Shown: piece after piece, positions 51,701 through 61,762 of the stretch
Layout: each line of letters begins with the position of its first letter
Numbering within the stretch: position 1 is the stretch's first letter
NCBI GenBank assembly: GCA_031553765.1
Contig: JAVBKY010000002.1
Location: 372,001-436,000 of the forward strand
DNA length: 64,000 bases
Direction: 5' to 3'
Origin: JAITMY01 sp031553765
GTDB taxonomy: Bacteria; Bacteroidota; Bacteroidia; Bacteroidales; UBA932
Made by a program: the position numbers and the translations under genes
Notes under the pieces: generated by a model
Told to the model about the DNA's origin: nothing
Seen by the model: the letters and a program-made list of their open reading frames with translations, nothing else
Databases searched by the model: none

Positions 51701-54700
51701 GAAGTACTCGTTTAACGCTGCTGGTAACGATACCGTTAGCTTATTTCTGAACCCGACACCGGGTGCAGCAGAGCCTCAACCCGTAGTAATTGCAACAGAT
51801 GGCAACGACCTCAACTCTATTAAGGGTATCATTATCCGTGAGGCAGGTTCTACTCCATCTGAGTTCTATGTGGGTGGGTTGCGCGTTGCTACCACATGGG
51901 CAGACGCCGTGGCAAAAGCAGCAAATAATACCAACACTAACATTAGCAGCTTCACTCTTCCCGGTGCATCATTCAAATATTCTGTAACAGAAAGTTTGGA
52001 CACGCTACTTATTAACACCTTTAAGGAAGAAAATCTCAGCGGTGTTGCACCAACTATTACACTGGAAGGCGATGGCGCAACCATTAATCCTGCTTCAGGC
52101 GTAGCACAAAACTTCAGCTACACCAGCTATGTAAAGTACACTGTAACTGCTGCAGACGGAAGTACTAAAAGAGACTACTATATCCGAGGTGACATTGCTC
52201 CTTATGTTATCAATAATGAGTTCAATGCAGCCGAAGGGTTTACTGATGATGGCGCTACGAACAAAACCGTATTATCAAAGCAACCCATATCTGTTGGAGG
52301 TATTTACACTGACTCTATTTTCTACCAATATGCAGCAATCAACACCAGCGGTGGCGGACAGAGCAGAGGGGATGCAGGATGCAGCGCAGGTAGAATTCAA
52401 ATGGCAGGCGGAGCCAATGCCGGATACATAGAGTTGAAGAACCTGCCCAATATTGGCACCATCTCCGTTGCAGCATCATCAGGTAGCAGCGATACAGTGA
52501 AACAACACGCCATCATTCAAATAAAAGAAGATGGAAGTGCAGATTGGAGTGATGTTGGGTACATTGGAACTATTACCAATAAAACCGACAACACAAAGGA
52601 GTGTTTAGTCACAAGCAAGGTTCTCAACAATGGCAATAAGGTCTCACTGCGTATCAAAAACAATGTGAGTAGCACGATGTACATATACAGCCTAAAAGTT
52701 ACCTCGTACAACGACAAGGATAAGCCTGTTGTAACCACCTACTCTCCCGCAAATAGCGCAGCTGATGTTGCACTCACCGCAACCCTTAAGCTAACCTTCA
52801 ATGAGAAGGTACAAAAGGGCACCGGTAACATTACTATCAGCGATGGTACCAACAACGATGTGATTAGCGTAACAAGTAGCCAAGTAGTGGTAAGCGGCAA
52901 TGAGGTTACTATTACGCCAACCGCCAACCTTACGGCAGCTAAGACCTACCATGTGTTGATAGCATCAGGTGCTATTAAGGACCTTTCGAATAATGTCTAC
53001 GATGGTATTTCGAATAATGCCACTTGGAATTTCCAAACTATATCGTCGGCCAGAACAGGTAAGGATATTACCAAGTTAAGCATGAAAAAGGCCGATGGTA
53101 GCGCAGTACAAAAATCAGCTGCCGTAATTAACGCTACCGACCACACGGTGGCTGTACAGCTGAAGTATGCCAACTACGGTAGCACCAAGCTAAAAGTGGA
53201 TAGCATTCTGGTTTCAGAAGGCGCTGTTGTTGACGTAAGTTCTACCTGCAAAAAGGATACGCTGTACACGCTTGCTCAGCTGCAAGGCACCAACAAGAGC
53301 ATTGTAGTAGAAGCGGAAAATGGCAGCACGCAGGCTTGGACGCTGAACGTAACTGTAGCACCCAACGACTCGGCCGATATTAAGAACTTTGTAATACCAA
53401 GCATTACGCATACTACCAAGTTTGTGAAGGATACCGTTGTTATTTCGACCATAGGCACGGTAACCACCACCGGCCTTGTACCCACTATTGTAGTATCAAC
53501 AGGAGCAAGCATAAATCCTGCCAGCGGTGTAGCACAAAACTTCTCATACACGAGCACAACAAAGTACACCGTAACGGCTGCCGCGGGTAACACCAAGGAT
53601 TGGTACGTAAAGTTCACCGAAGCTGCTGCTCCGGCCTTTACCTCCTACGGTATTATGAACTCAACCATTGCAAACGTGTACGGATTGACCGAGGGTGGAA
53701 GCCTGGCCGGTACCGTTGACCCCGTAGCTAAGACGGTGAAGGTGGTACTACCATACGGCGCCGACAGCACCCACTTGATGGCCGCTCGCTTCGGGTTAAC
53801 CGACTTGGCCGAGGCATATGTAGGTACTACAAAACAGGACACCACTATCACGCTCAACAGCTACGCTCTGCCATTGGTGTACACCATTAAGGCCGGAAGC
53901 GTACAAGAAACATGGACTGTTACAGCCACGGTGAAGCATTTGCCTGCACTGCTTGTAGCCGAAACTTTTGACTACAACGACGGTTTGCTGCCAGGCAACA
54001 AGAACCCACAATACAGCAGCAGCGATTCAAGCTTGTACGTGTGGACACCAAGCCAAAAAGCAGCTGATGCTTTAGATCCGGGTCTTACCATTGTTAACGA
54101 AGCATTGGTATACGAGCCTCAAGGAATTCCTTACATCCACTCAGGCGAAGGAAAGGCTGTTCGCTTAGGCGACGCCAGCACCAAGCACATGGATGGTATA
54201 CGCTACCTCAGCGGTGCTAACGCTTCGGAAAAGATTGCATCGGGTAACATATACGCAAGCTTCATGTTCCACCCCGATACAGCAACCGCCAACTGGCGCG
54301 AGTTCTTCGAATTTGTAGAGGGTTCAACTTTAGGTAACGCTGTTCGCGGTCGTGTGTGGGCAAAGATCAGCTCCGATAAGAGCAAGATTTTAGTTGCCGC
54401 AACCAAAACAGGTAACGCGCCTGCCGATGCTATGGCAGTGGAACTTCCACGCAGAACTACAAGCTTGGTTGTACTGAAGTACACCTATGGCTACAACGGC
54501 GTTAATGCTGCCATTGCTATTACCAGCAACCCCATACCGGGTACGGCAGAGCCGGCTTCGAACATGTGGAAAATATACACTGCTGACGCAGAAACTAACT
54601 CAACAGGTAACTACGCTGTGGGCATTCTTCGCCAGGATGCAAGCGTAAAGGGTACAATTTCCGGATTGCGCGTAGCCTTGACATGGAGTGATGCTGTTAA

Positions 54701-55265
54701 GGCCGGTAACGTTGAGGAAACCGGTAGCGACTTTACCGATTACCAAATATTGGTTAGCACACCTACCGGGGACTTCTACAGATCCGGCAATATTAATAAG
54801 ACCACTAAAAGCATTTCAGTAAACGTACCTACAGGCACATCGCTGGAAGGTTTAGTAGCTAAGTTCTCCCTGTCTTACGGTGCTACCGCATACGTAGGTG
54901 CCATGGAGCAGGAGTCTGATGTTACATCAAACGACTTCACCCAACCACTTGTTTACACGGTTACGCCTCTGATTGGCTCGCCTGCAACTTGGACAGTAGA
55001 AGTAAAACATGATAATGAACCTAACGCTGTAAAGAAAAACACGTTGGCCGTATCATCCTACCCGAACCCTGCAACTACTTACCTCCAAATAGACTCTGAG
55101 GAAGAAATTGCGCTGGTAGAATTCTACAACCTGAGCGGAGCAAAGGTTATGGTTGTAAGCAGACCCGGCAACTATATTAACATAGGGCAGCTGGGTAGCG
55201 GATCATACCTTGTGAAGTTTACCTCGGTAAGCAAAAAAACCATGACTATACAAATTGTAAAATAG
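48765..55265 (+). CDS. Giant multidomain T9SS cargo protein with three repeated lectin-like modules
   Basis: The 2,166-residue protein has a signal peptide (about 1-27). Three related jelly-roll-like modules begin LLVDTFAYANN (about 30-275), LLTEDFDYDIN (about 770-1050) and LLVAETFDYND (about 1726-1980), and each ends in a GLRV.TW.DAV motif. Between them are two Big_5-type Ig domains (about 470-583 and 1322-1430), two related beta modules (about 290-465 and 1145-1320), and several units sharing SGVAQNFSYTS. A type A T9SS sorting domain (YPNPATTYLQIDSEEE, about 2095-2166) ends it. It is probably a surface glycan-binding scaffold; no enzyme motif is seen. Confidence 0.85.
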   Translation: MKKIVKNIFRFSLVVAMMVVGMNLAKAQLLLVDTFAYANNVLEGNYPVSATNKWTKSAAAGSSSGTNPTLSPSALSYTSTGETYSGSNSGKQVNYTPVTVHTDSTRVSYLNLGYTNNVSIDPNEVLYVAFLVKFTSHNVSSYRDFFTLNYNSGNNVRGRLFAKANGADKIDLAASVNASATSANATDGRFTTINLNETALVVMRYHYKYTSTTDSVSFIVNPDLSGAEPTTGWVQRVSGETATASGINMVSLRQRSNFALNLGGLRVGKTWADVVTTTTGSGGEESTPEPVVIYATDNTERTFIAGPSGDTVFSYNTSWTLSTNKGADIAATGATPYPKIYNCAMQTAYKANTKRRFSSSYPYYIIRNTSTSVSAITVMGWAGSTQAAIPFTKISTSNDGETYTEILSSTYTVTSNLGVKRTDPGDDSCQYITVTGLNIPQNKYIKLETSNKAIAVIEVRLTPASTPDDDTPPVLAGQDSIKPLGNNVAIDAPIVATFDKNVKAGTGSIKLINETDANAEVPMAVSFSGTAMTITPTNVLINGKTYHVEIPAGSVTDLAGNAFAGIANTAWVFTTTNQLSDEKALTVLTLQGQRGASVYRNDSIFIAVAPTADLTKQKISGLTISDLAQASVNSLPIDVDSTISVATGDVAVKVTAQDASSKSYTLRVSNTAATQNELLTFKIGTTTGVIRNDSVLVKLPASTTDRSALVASFTCSQYAKVYAVVNAKDSLQTSGTTANDFTGTVIYKVKSEAGVENSYKVVTSVAPIVTGVLLTEDFDYDINTLLAGNTEGETSSVTGWSLVSQNSGAANPIYARVEAQNLEYAKDDANYIASGLGKAVHSYTPATAPSGGTWAGSGSVSILSRKEFANGAEASSGSVYAAFLLRVGTVSGSNTSATEVLSLYDPSKDGPLSRIWLRKGDGSTGKFFIGVSKNAAGSGLNDGGTSSSMLYPAPGYGNPGTIANNSLSPSINTTHLVVLKYSFNAAGNDTVSLFLNPTPGAAEPQPVVIATDGNDLNSIKGIIIREAGSTPSEFYVGGLRVATTWADAVAKAANNTNTNISSFTLPGASFKYSVTESLDTLLINTFKEENLSGVAPTITLEGDGATINPASGVAQNFSYTSYVKYTVTAADGSTKRDYYIRGDIAPYVINNEFNAAEGFTDDGATNKTVLSKQPISVGGIYTDSIFYQYAAINTSGGGQSRGDAGCSAGRIQMAGGANAGYIELKNLPNIGTISVAASSGSSDTVKQHAIIQIKEDGSADWSDVGYIGTITNKTDNTKECLVTSKVLNNGNKVSLRIKNNVSSTMYIYSLKVTSYNDKDKPVVTTYSPANSAADVALTATLKLTFNEKVQKGTGNITISDGTNNDVISVTSSQVVVSGNEVTITPTANLTAAKTYHVLIASGAIKDLSNNVYDGISNNATWNFQTISSARTGKDITKLSMKKADGSAVQKSAAVINATDHTVAVQLKYANYGSTKLKVDSILVSEGAVVDVSSTCKKDTLYTLAQLQGTNKSIVVEAENGSTQAWTLNVTVAPNDSADIKNFVIPSITHTTKFVKDTVVISTIGTVTTTGLVPTIVVSTGASINPASGVAQNFSYTSTTKYTVTAAAGNTKDWYVKFTEAAAPAFTSYGIMNSTIANVYGLTEGGSLAGTVDPVAKTVKVVLPYGADSTHLMAARFGLTDLAEAYVGTTKQDTTITLNSYALPLVYTIKAGSVQETWTVTATVKHLPALLVAETFDYNDGLLPGNKNPQYSSSDSSLYVWTPSQKAADALDPGLTIVNEALVYEPQGIPYIHSGEGKAVRLGDASTKHMDGIRYLSGANASEKIASGNIYASFMFHPDTATANWREFFEFVEGSTLGNAVRGRVWAKISSDKSKILVAATKTGNAPADAMAVELPRRTTSLVVLKYTYGYNGVNAAIAITSNPIPGTAEPASNMWKIYTADAETNSTGNYAVGILRQDASVKGTISGLRVALTWSDAVKAGNVEETGSDFTDYQILVSTPTGDFYRSGNINKTTKSISVNVPTGTSLEGLVAKFSLSYGATAYVGAMEQESDVTSNDFTQPLVYTVTPLIGSPATWTVEVKHDNEPNAVKKNTLAVSSYPNPATTYLQIDSEEEIALVEFYNLSGAKVMVVSRPGNYINIGQLGSGSYLVKFTSVSKKTMTIQIVK

Positions 55266-55277
55266 TCATCTGAAACG

Positions 55278-55320
55278 AATAGCAAGCCTTATAGCCTTGG
55301 CATATAAGGCTTGCTATTTT
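55278..55320 (+). terminator. Intrinsic terminator between the giant T9SS gene and susC
   Basis: The perfect 16-bp stem AATAGCAAGCCTTATA and its complement (55278-55293 with 55303-55318) enclose a 9-nt loop, followed by TTTAC. It suggests that susC is read from its own promoter. Confidence 0.75.
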
Positions 55321-55399
55321 ACATAAAAACATTGCAGTGAATTTTTTTTCACATGTATCAACATTCAGGATTGTTTGTTTACATCTCATCATTAACAAC

Positions 55400-58300
55400 A
55401 TGAAGTTAAAAATTACCCTCAGCCTCCTACTTCTTATGTTGGGGCTACACCTATCAGCGCAAGTTGTTCTTACCGGTACAGTAACCGATGAGAGCGACGG
55501 CAGCCCATTGGTAGGCGTATCTATCGTAATAGATGGAACCACCAACGGCAGCTATACCGACACCGATGGTAAATTTGAAATCAAATCAAATACAAAATCC
55601 GGTACACTTGTGCTATCCTACGTGGGATACTTAAGTAACAGAGTCCCCTTCTCAGGCAGCAACAACTTTAGCGTTGCCATGGGCGCTGACTCCAAGGAGC
55701 TGGAAGAAGTTGTGGTAGTTGGTTACGGTGTACAAAAGAAGTCGCACCTTACCGGGTCAATATCCAAGTATAGCGGCGATAATCTTGCCGACATACCGGT
55801 AAGTAACCTCGACCAAGCCTTGCAGGGTAAGATAGCGGGTGTAAACATTCAAAATGTGGAGCAGGAAGCGGGTGCGGCAGCACAGATTCGCATTCGCGGA
55901 ATGGGCTCTATATCAGCCGGAAGCGACCCATTAGTGGTAGTGGATGGTCTTCCCATAGCCGATGGATTACAGTTTGTAAACATGGCCGATGTCGAGTCTA
56001 TTGAGGTATTGAAGGACGCTGCATCAGCAGCCATATATGGTTCGCGCGGCGCCAACGGGGTAATAATGATTACTACCAAATCGGGTAGCGTTACAAAACC
56101 AAAGTATACTGTTTCGGCATACGGTGGGCTGAAGAGCATTTACAAAAAATATGATGTAATGAACTCAGTGGACTACCTCGACATGCTGTACAGTGAGGCC
56201 GACATGCGCAGAAAAAGCGGAATGGGCGGCGGATCAGATGATGATATTGCTAAGCTGAACTACGCAACATCAGGTGAAAAGGCAGCTTACGTTCTTGAAA
56301 AATATATTCTTGGTTCGGAAACCGACTGGCAGGATGAGGCGCTACGCGAAACCGCTACTGTGAGCAGCATCCAATTCAGTGTTTCCGGCGGAACAAAAGA
56401 CTTACGATACTTTGCCTCGGGTAACTACTCGAAGGATCAGGGCATCATGTACCATAGCGAATACGACAAGCTGAACTTCCGCGCTAAGATGGATGCCAAC
56501 TTAAGCAAGAAAGTAAAATTTGGGGTAAACTTCAGCCCCACCTACACCAAGCGTGAAACACCGGGAAATAGCTACACAGACTTCAACAGGTGGTACTCTT
56601 GGAATCCTGTAAAACATACGCAAGCCTCGGCCGACTTTATCAACGCGCAAGACCCCTCACGCAACATTACAGTTGGTGATTGGGCTCAAGTTAACGACTT
56701 TGCCACGCTGGCATACTCAGGCGTACTGCCCGATGGACAGGAATGGAACAGCCTTATTGATGGTATTAGCGAAAACGATCGCTTCCCCTCTCCTTCCACA
56801 TCGGCCAACAACAACCCTAAGTCGGTAATGGAAACGCAAAGCAAAACCCAATATGGTTACCGTCTTCAGGGATCGGCCTACCTACAGTGGGAGCCCATCA
56901 AAAATCTGTTTATTAAAACTACCGAATCTACCTACGTAAACTATAGCGAAACGGAAGGGTACAAGCAGCGCAACTCATTGCAAATTGGTAACAGCAACGA
57001 AAGCACCTACGCCAACAAGCAAATTGTAGACCTTCTATCTGAGAATACCGCAAACTACATGTTCTCGTTGGGACGACATGAGTTTACCGCGTTAGCAGGT
57101 ATGACATTTCAAAAAACAAATACGAGAACAGCATCCAGCATGGGAATTGACCTACCCGGTGACGCTGTGCAAACCATTAATATGGCCAGCGAAATAAGAG
57201 CCGATAATACGGGCACGTACAAGTACGATAATGTACTCATCTCCTACCTCGGTCGTTTGAATTGGAGCTACAAAGACAAATATTTGGCATCAGCCAGCAT
57301 TCGTACCGACGGCAGCTCCAAGTTCAGCGCAAATGGTAAGCAGTGGGGATGGTTCCCATCTGTATCAGCCGGCTGGGTGGTAACAGGCGAAGAGTTTATG
57401 GAATCTACCAGCTCATGGCTGAAGCAGCTGAAGCTGCGTGGAAGTTTTGGTGTGACAGGCAATAACAATATTGACAACTACGCTTACACCAACCTGCTAA
57501 GCAAAGCTACCTACACGCTCGGCAATAGCACCGGCATCATTGTACCGGGATTGGCCTTTACCAGCGATGCTTTTGCCAACAGCAATATCACCTGGGAGCA
57601 AACCGAGGAGTATGATTTTGGTTTTGATGCCAGCCTTTTCAGCAGCCGTCTAACCATTAGCTTCGACTACTACTACTCTATTACCCGCCAGCTACTATTT
57701 AAGCAAGCTGCCATGGGGTATACCGGTCACAACCAATACTGGAATAACATAGGTAAGGTACGTAACAATGGTATTGAAATAGAGCTCAGCAGTACCAACA
57801 TAAATAGTCATAACTTTTTATGGAAAACCTCCTTCAACTTTGCCATAAATAAGAACAGGTTACTGGAGTTGGGAGGAGAACCTTTCCAATACAGCTACGG
57901 TGAGCGTAACGAAATATACGCTGCCATAGTGGGTGACCCTGCCATACAATTTTTTGGTTACAAAACCGACGGTGTATGGCTCAGCGATGAGCAAATTGCC
58001 AACAGCGGCATAAATAAGGATTTGAGTTCCGTGCCAATGGAAGCCGGAGGCATGAAGGTAGTGGACGTAAACGGAGACGGGAAGTTGGATGCCAACGACC
58101 GTACCGTGCTCGGAACTCCATTTGCCAACTTCACATGGGGATTGGGAAATACGCTAACGTATAAAGATTTTGACTTCTCATTCTCATTCCAAGGCTCACA
58201 AGGTGGACACCTCATTAACGGAGATATTTACTACAACGAGACCAAGAAGTATAATCGCTCATACAACAGCAACCGCTGGGTGAGCGCCACTTATCCCGGC

Positions 58301-58627
58301 GACGGCAAAACTCCCTACATGTCCAATGGTGTAGACCAAATGCTTACCGACTACGTAATGGAGGACGCCTCATACATATCGCTACGCGAAGTAACCTTTG
58401 GTTACAAGCTACCTAAAAATGTAATGAAGCACATTGGTCTTAGCTCGCTACGCGTATACGCCTCGGCGCTCAACCTGCTATACATTATGGGCGATGGCTA
58501 CCGCGGACTTAACCCCGAGGCACGCATCACCAGCGGAGATTACGCTTCACCATTGGTCAACGGTTATCAACGAGGCGCTTTCCCGCTCAACCGCACATTC
58601 TCTGTTGGTCTTGATTTAACATTCTAA
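55400..58627 (+). CDS. SusC-family TonB-dependent glycan transporter
   Basis: From the ATG at 55400 the protein has about 1,075 residues: a signal peptide (KITLSLLLLMLGLHLSAQ), a carboxypeptidase-D-regulatory-like domain (about 22-100, VLTGTVTDESDGSPLVG), a plug with EEVVVVGYGVQKKSHLTGSI (about 110) and SAAIYGSRGANGVIMITTKSG (about 215), and a barrel ending in TFSVGLDLTF. The GTG at 55337 is rejected because the signal peptide begins at the ATG. The SusD partner follows 33 bp downstream. It should import oligosaccharides released at the surface. Confidence 0.96.
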   Translation: MKLKITLSLLLLMLGLHLSAQVVLTGTVTDESDGSPLVGVSIVIDGTTNGSYTDTDGKFEIKSNTKSGTLVLSYVGYLSNRVPFSGSNNFSVAMGADSKELEEVVVVGYGVQKKSHLTGSISKYSGDNLADIPVSNLDQALQGKIAGVNIQNVEQEAGAAAQIRIRGMGSISAGSDPLVVVDGLPIADGLQFVNMADVESIEVLKDAASAAIYGSRGANGVIMITTKSGSVTKPKYTVSAYGGLKSIYKKYDVMNSVDYLDMLYSEADMRRKSGMGGGSDDDIAKLNYATSGEKAAYVLEKYILGSETDWQDEALRETATVSSIQFSVSGGTKDLRYFASGNYSKDQGIMYHSEYDKLNFRAKMDANLSKKVKFGVNFSPTYTKRETPGNSYTDFNRWYSWNPVKHTQASADFINAQDPSRNITVGDWAQVNDFATLAYSGVLPDGQEWNSLIDGISENDRFPSPSTSANNNPKSVMETQSKTQYGYRLQGSAYLQWEPIKNLFIKTTESTYVNYSETEGYKQRNSLQIGNSNESTYANKQIVDLLSENTANYMFSLGRHEFTALAGMTFQKTNTRTASSMGIDLPGDAVQTINMASEIRADNTGTYKYDNVLISYLGRLNWSYKDKYLASASIRTDGSSKFSANGKQWGWFPSVSAGWVVTGEEFMESTSSWLKQLKLRGSFGVTGNNNIDNYAYTNLLSKATYTLGNSTGIIVPGLAFTSDAFANSNITWEQTEEYDFGFDASLFSSRLTISFDYYYSITRQLLFKQAAMGYTGHNQYWNNIGKVRNNGIEIELSSTNINSHNFLWKTSFNFAINKNRLLELGGEPFQYSYGERNEIYAAIVGDPAIQFFGYKTDGVWLSDEQIANSGINKDLSSVPMEAGGMKVVDVNGDGKLDANDRTVLGTPFANFTWGLGNTLTYKDFDFSFSFQGSQGGHLINGDIYYNETKKYNRSYNSNRWVSATYPGDGKTPYMSNGVDQMLTDYVMEDASYISLREVTFGYKLPKNVMKHIGLSSLRVYASALNLLYIMGDGYRGLNPEARITSGDYASPLVNGYQRGAFPLNRTFSVGLDLTF

Positions 58628-58660
58628 CTTCTTCGATACACGCAAAAAATTTTAGTTGCC

Positions 58661-60136
58661 ATGAAAATACTTAAGCACATACTCATAATACTGCTTGCGG
58701 CATTCACCTACTCATGTCACGAAGAGCTGGATTTAACCCCTCCGTCGGATTATGAAGACGACAACTACGGTAGAAATACCGAGGAGGTAAACACGCTTGT
58801 AATGGGATGCTATGCAGGCATGCGCAAGCCGCTCGAAACAGAGTGGATGATGACCGAACTACGCAGCGACAACTCTTTGCAGGGAAGTACGGGTAGCACC
58901 TCTACAAGCAACCTTAACCTAAACTATCTCGACATGTTTTCGGTTAGCTCCACCCACCCCAGCGTGTACGATTACTGGTACTATACCTACCAAAATATTG
59001 ACAACACCAATAGGGTGCTGAAGAAAATTGATAATGTTACGGATAGCACACTGCGTAAACAATATCAAAGTGAAGCGCTGTTTGTACGCAGCTACCATTT
59101 CTTCAATCTTGTACGCCTGTTTGGTCCTATTTTCCTACCCACCGAGTCGCTCACTCCGGTTGAGGCAAAGCTGCAAAACAGGGTTGCAACTCCCGCCGTT
59201 TACGCGCAAATAATAGCCGACCTAAAGTTGGCCTCTCTGGGTTTACCCGCATCATACGGGGCCCAAGACTTAGGACGCGCTTCTACGTGGGCAGCCAAAG
59301 GCCTGCTGGCAAAAGTTTACCTCACCATTGACTCCATAGAGCAAGCCAAAGTACAGCTGGAGGACATAGTAAACAATAGCTCACACCGCCTGCTTGGCGA
59401 CTACGCTGAGGTTTTTTCAACTAACAATGAGGTTAACAAGGAAATAGTATTTACCATACGCTTCAAAGCCGGAGGCGTGGGACAAGGCTCATCATTTGCC
59501 AACTGGTTTGCGGCAAGTTCCAGCGGTTCAAATATAGTAAACGGTGGTGGTAGCGGCCTAAATAGCCCCTCAGCGAACCTCAATGGAGCATATGAGGCAA
59601 GCGATACCCGTCGTGATGTAAATATAGGACGATACGTTTCGGGAAGCACCTCGCGTCTATACGTAAAAAAGTACGTATCATACGTAAAAACACGCTACGA
59701 TGCCGAGAATGATTGGCCCGTTTTGCGCTACTCCGATATCCTGCTTATGCACGCAGAAGCTAAAGCAAAAATTTCCGGACCATCGGCAGGTATGGCTGAG
59801 TTAAATCAAGTACGTCAACGTGCAAATGCTTCACTTTACGGCAGCATTGTATCCATCAATGATTTCATGGATTTAATTTACAAAGAGCGCAGGCTGGAGT
59901 TAGCTTTTGAAAATGACAGATGGTTTGACATGGTTCGCTCGGGCAAGGCCATAACCATAATCAAAGATCACATCAATATTAACGAGGCGCAACACTACAA
60001 TAACTACAGCACGGAGTACGACGCCATGCGTAATAAGATGAAAAACATCCAGTCGTGGCAGCTGCTACTGCCTATTCCGCAGCGCGAAATAGACACCAAC
60101 AACCAGATACAAATTGCTCAGAATTTCGGATACTAA
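58661..60136 (+). CDS. SusD/RagB-family glycan-binding lipoprotein
   Basis: The 491-residue outer-membrane lipoprotein has the lipobox FTYSC (Cys near 19) followed by acidic residues. It shows SusD features: TPR-like helices (VRSYHFFNLVRLFGPIFLP, about 145-165) and the C-terminal RRLELAFENDRWFDMVRSGK (about 410-428). It forms the lid on the SusC just upstream and captures glycan. Confidence 0.96.
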   Translation: MKILKHILIILLAAFTYSCHEELDLTPPSDYEDDNYGRNTEEVNTLVMGCYAGMRKPLETEWMMTELRSDNSLQGSTGSTSTSNLNLNYLDMFSVSSTHPSVYDYWYYTYQNIDNTNRVLKKIDNVTDSTLRKQYQSEALFVRSYHFFNLVRLFGPIFLPTESLTPVEAKLQNRVATPAVYAQIIADLKLASLGLPASYGAQDLGRASTWAAKGLLAKVYLTIDSIEQAKVQLEDIVNNSSHRLLGDYAEVFSTNNEVNKEIVFTIRFKAGGVGQGSSFANWFAASSSGSNIVNGGGSGLNSPSANLNGAYEASDTRRDVNIGRYVSGSTSRLYVKKYVSYVKTRYDAENDWPVLRYSDILLMHAEAKAKISGPSAGMAELNQVRQRANASLYGSIVSINDFMDLIYKERRLELAFENDRWFDMVRSGKAITIIKDHININEAQHYNNYSTEYDAMRNKMKNIQSWQLLLPIPQREIDTNNQIQIAQNFGY

Positions 60137-60150
60137 AAAAACGTTATACT

Positions 60151-61758
60151 ATGATAAGGCAATATATATACATAGCAACGCTGCTGTTGGCCTCAACATT
60201 CTTTGTAAGTTGTAATGAAGATATCAATGTTTCCACGCCGGAAGTTGCCGCACCCATTATCGGGAGCTTCTCACCTACCAGCGGGATACCGGGAACGATA
60301 GTGGAAATTCGAGGACAGCACCTGGGTTTGGTTGACACCGTTTACTTAGGTTCGCAACGCGTAAACATTCTAAAAAACAGGTTAACCGATGAGCTGCTCA
60401 CCGTGCAAATTGTAGATGGACAACAAAGTGGTAGATTCACGGTTATCACCGGCGGCGTTGGACAATCCACCGCCACCAGCGACTTTAATGTAAACAATCC
60501 TGTTGCACCCACGGTTACCAGTGTACCAGCAACCGGTACCATGAATGAAACGCTGATTATAAAAGGTCGTAACCTCCTCGGAATATCACGTCCATTCTTT
60601 AGGTATAAGCGCAGCGGTGGCAACGACAGCATTGACGTTTATACCAGCTTCACCTTTCAAGGTAAGGATTCAATCGGAGTAGTAGTACCGGTTATTGCTA
60701 CCGGATCTGCCCGTTTTGGGTATGAATACATTTCCGGGGGTTCGCATATAAACACCGCGGGAAGGGCAATCGCTCTGAGTGCGCCAAACATTACTGTTAC
60801 CGGTAATCCGGGGCAAGCAACCCTCACCCAACGCTTTGAGTTAACAGGAGATAACCTTAACCTTGTTGGCAGCGCAAGCATTGACGGAAAGGCAGTGGAG
60901 CTGTTCAAAAATGAGTCCGACAAGTTTAGGCTAATACTGAAAACTCCGTACAACACCCAGATTACGGCCGGAGAAAAAACGCTTATTCTGACCAACGTAC
61001 TTGGTTCGGAGGCTGCCCGAACACAGATTGAAATGGTGAATCTCCCTGCAGAAGCGCCCTACGTATCGCTCCTCACTTACGCCAATTTTGAGTTGAACAG
61101 TATGGCGTTTACCAAATCAATATCTTCCAGCAACGCCAACAAGCAATACCTGATTTACCAGCTACCTATGGTAAATCAAGTAGTAACCAACGTGGGTGAA
61201 ATGCAAGCTCCTGTTCCCGGCGAAAAATTCGGACATCTAAACCTAACCTATAACGCCGACTCACTTCGCGCTCTGGGCGCTACTGTTACAGGAGGTATAG
61301 CATTTGCGCACGTAGCATGCGTAACCGCGTCTACCGCCAACCTGCTGAAATCAATAAAAGAACCGGTGCTACACTTTTGGACCAATACCAATGGAGTAAC
61401 TCCCACCTTTGATTTATACTTCTCGCTGGGAGCCGGATACTATTTTTCAAATGGGTATCGTGCAGCCGTTAGCGACAAAACGTACGCGGCGGAGTTACAA
61501 ACAACTTCAGGGGTATGGAAGATGGTAGCCATTAGGCTGGGCGACGCCACCTACAAAACAGGAAGTTCTACGTACGGTCCTATCCTATCATCCGAAGTAC
61601 AGGATGCTTTCTACAAAGGCAACATAGAAGAGATTCGTATTCGAGTGCGCACCACAAAAACAGATGGTACAACAGAGATTGTAGAATCAAACGTTAGCAA
61701 CTTTTTCATCTCCGACCGCGTTCGTACCGATTTGGGCGCTGTTGATATAACAAAATAA
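60151..61758 (+). CDS. IPT/TIG-domain surface glycan-binding lipoprotein
   Basis: From the ATG at 60151 the protein has 535 residues, with a lipobox TFFVSC (Cys near 22). IPT/TIG beta-sandwiches follow (about 38-120, GSFSPTSGIPGTIVEIRGQHL; about 125-205, SVPATGTMNETLIIKGRNL; and a weaker third). A C-terminal beta domain (about 315-535) probably binds glycan. It is the third gene of the SusC-SusD unit and starts 14 bp after susD, in the place of SusE/F or SGBP-B. The longer frame to 60055 lies inside susD and is rejected. Confidence 0.88.
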   Translation: MIRQYIYIATLLLASTFFVSCNEDINVSTPEVAAPIIGSFSPTSGIPGTIVEIRGQHLGLVDTVYLGSQRVNILKNRLTDELLTVQIVDGQQSGRFTVITGGVGQSTATSDFNVNNPVAPTVTSVPATGTMNETLIIKGRNLLGISRPFFRYKRSGGNDSIDVYTSFTFQGKDSIGVVVPVIATGSARFGYEYISGGSHINTAGRAIALSAPNITVTGNPGQATLTQRFELTGDNLNLVGSASIDGKAVELFKNESDKFRLILKTPYNTQITAGEKTLILTNVLGSEAARTQIEMVNLPAEAPYVSLLTYANFELNSMAFTKSISSSNANKQYLIYQLPMVNQVVTNVGEMQAPVPGEKFGHLNLTYNADSLRALGATVTGGIAFAHVACVTASTANLLKSIKEPVLHFWTNTNGVTPTFDLYFSLGAGYYFSNGYRAAVSDKTYAAELQTTSGVWKMVAIRLGDATYKTGSSTYGPILSSEVQDAFYKGNIEEIRIRVRTTKTDGTTEIVESNVSNFFISDRVRTDLGAVDITK

Positions 61759-61762
61759 CACC

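Noticed and set aside
55337..55399. GTG start of the SusC gene at 55337
   Set aside because: The signal peptide begins at the ATG at 55400. The upstream residues have no signal character.
60055..60150. Upstream start of the IPT protein inside susD
   Set aside because: It overlaps the SusD coding end by about 80 bp. The ATG at 60151 gives a proper lipoprotein signal.
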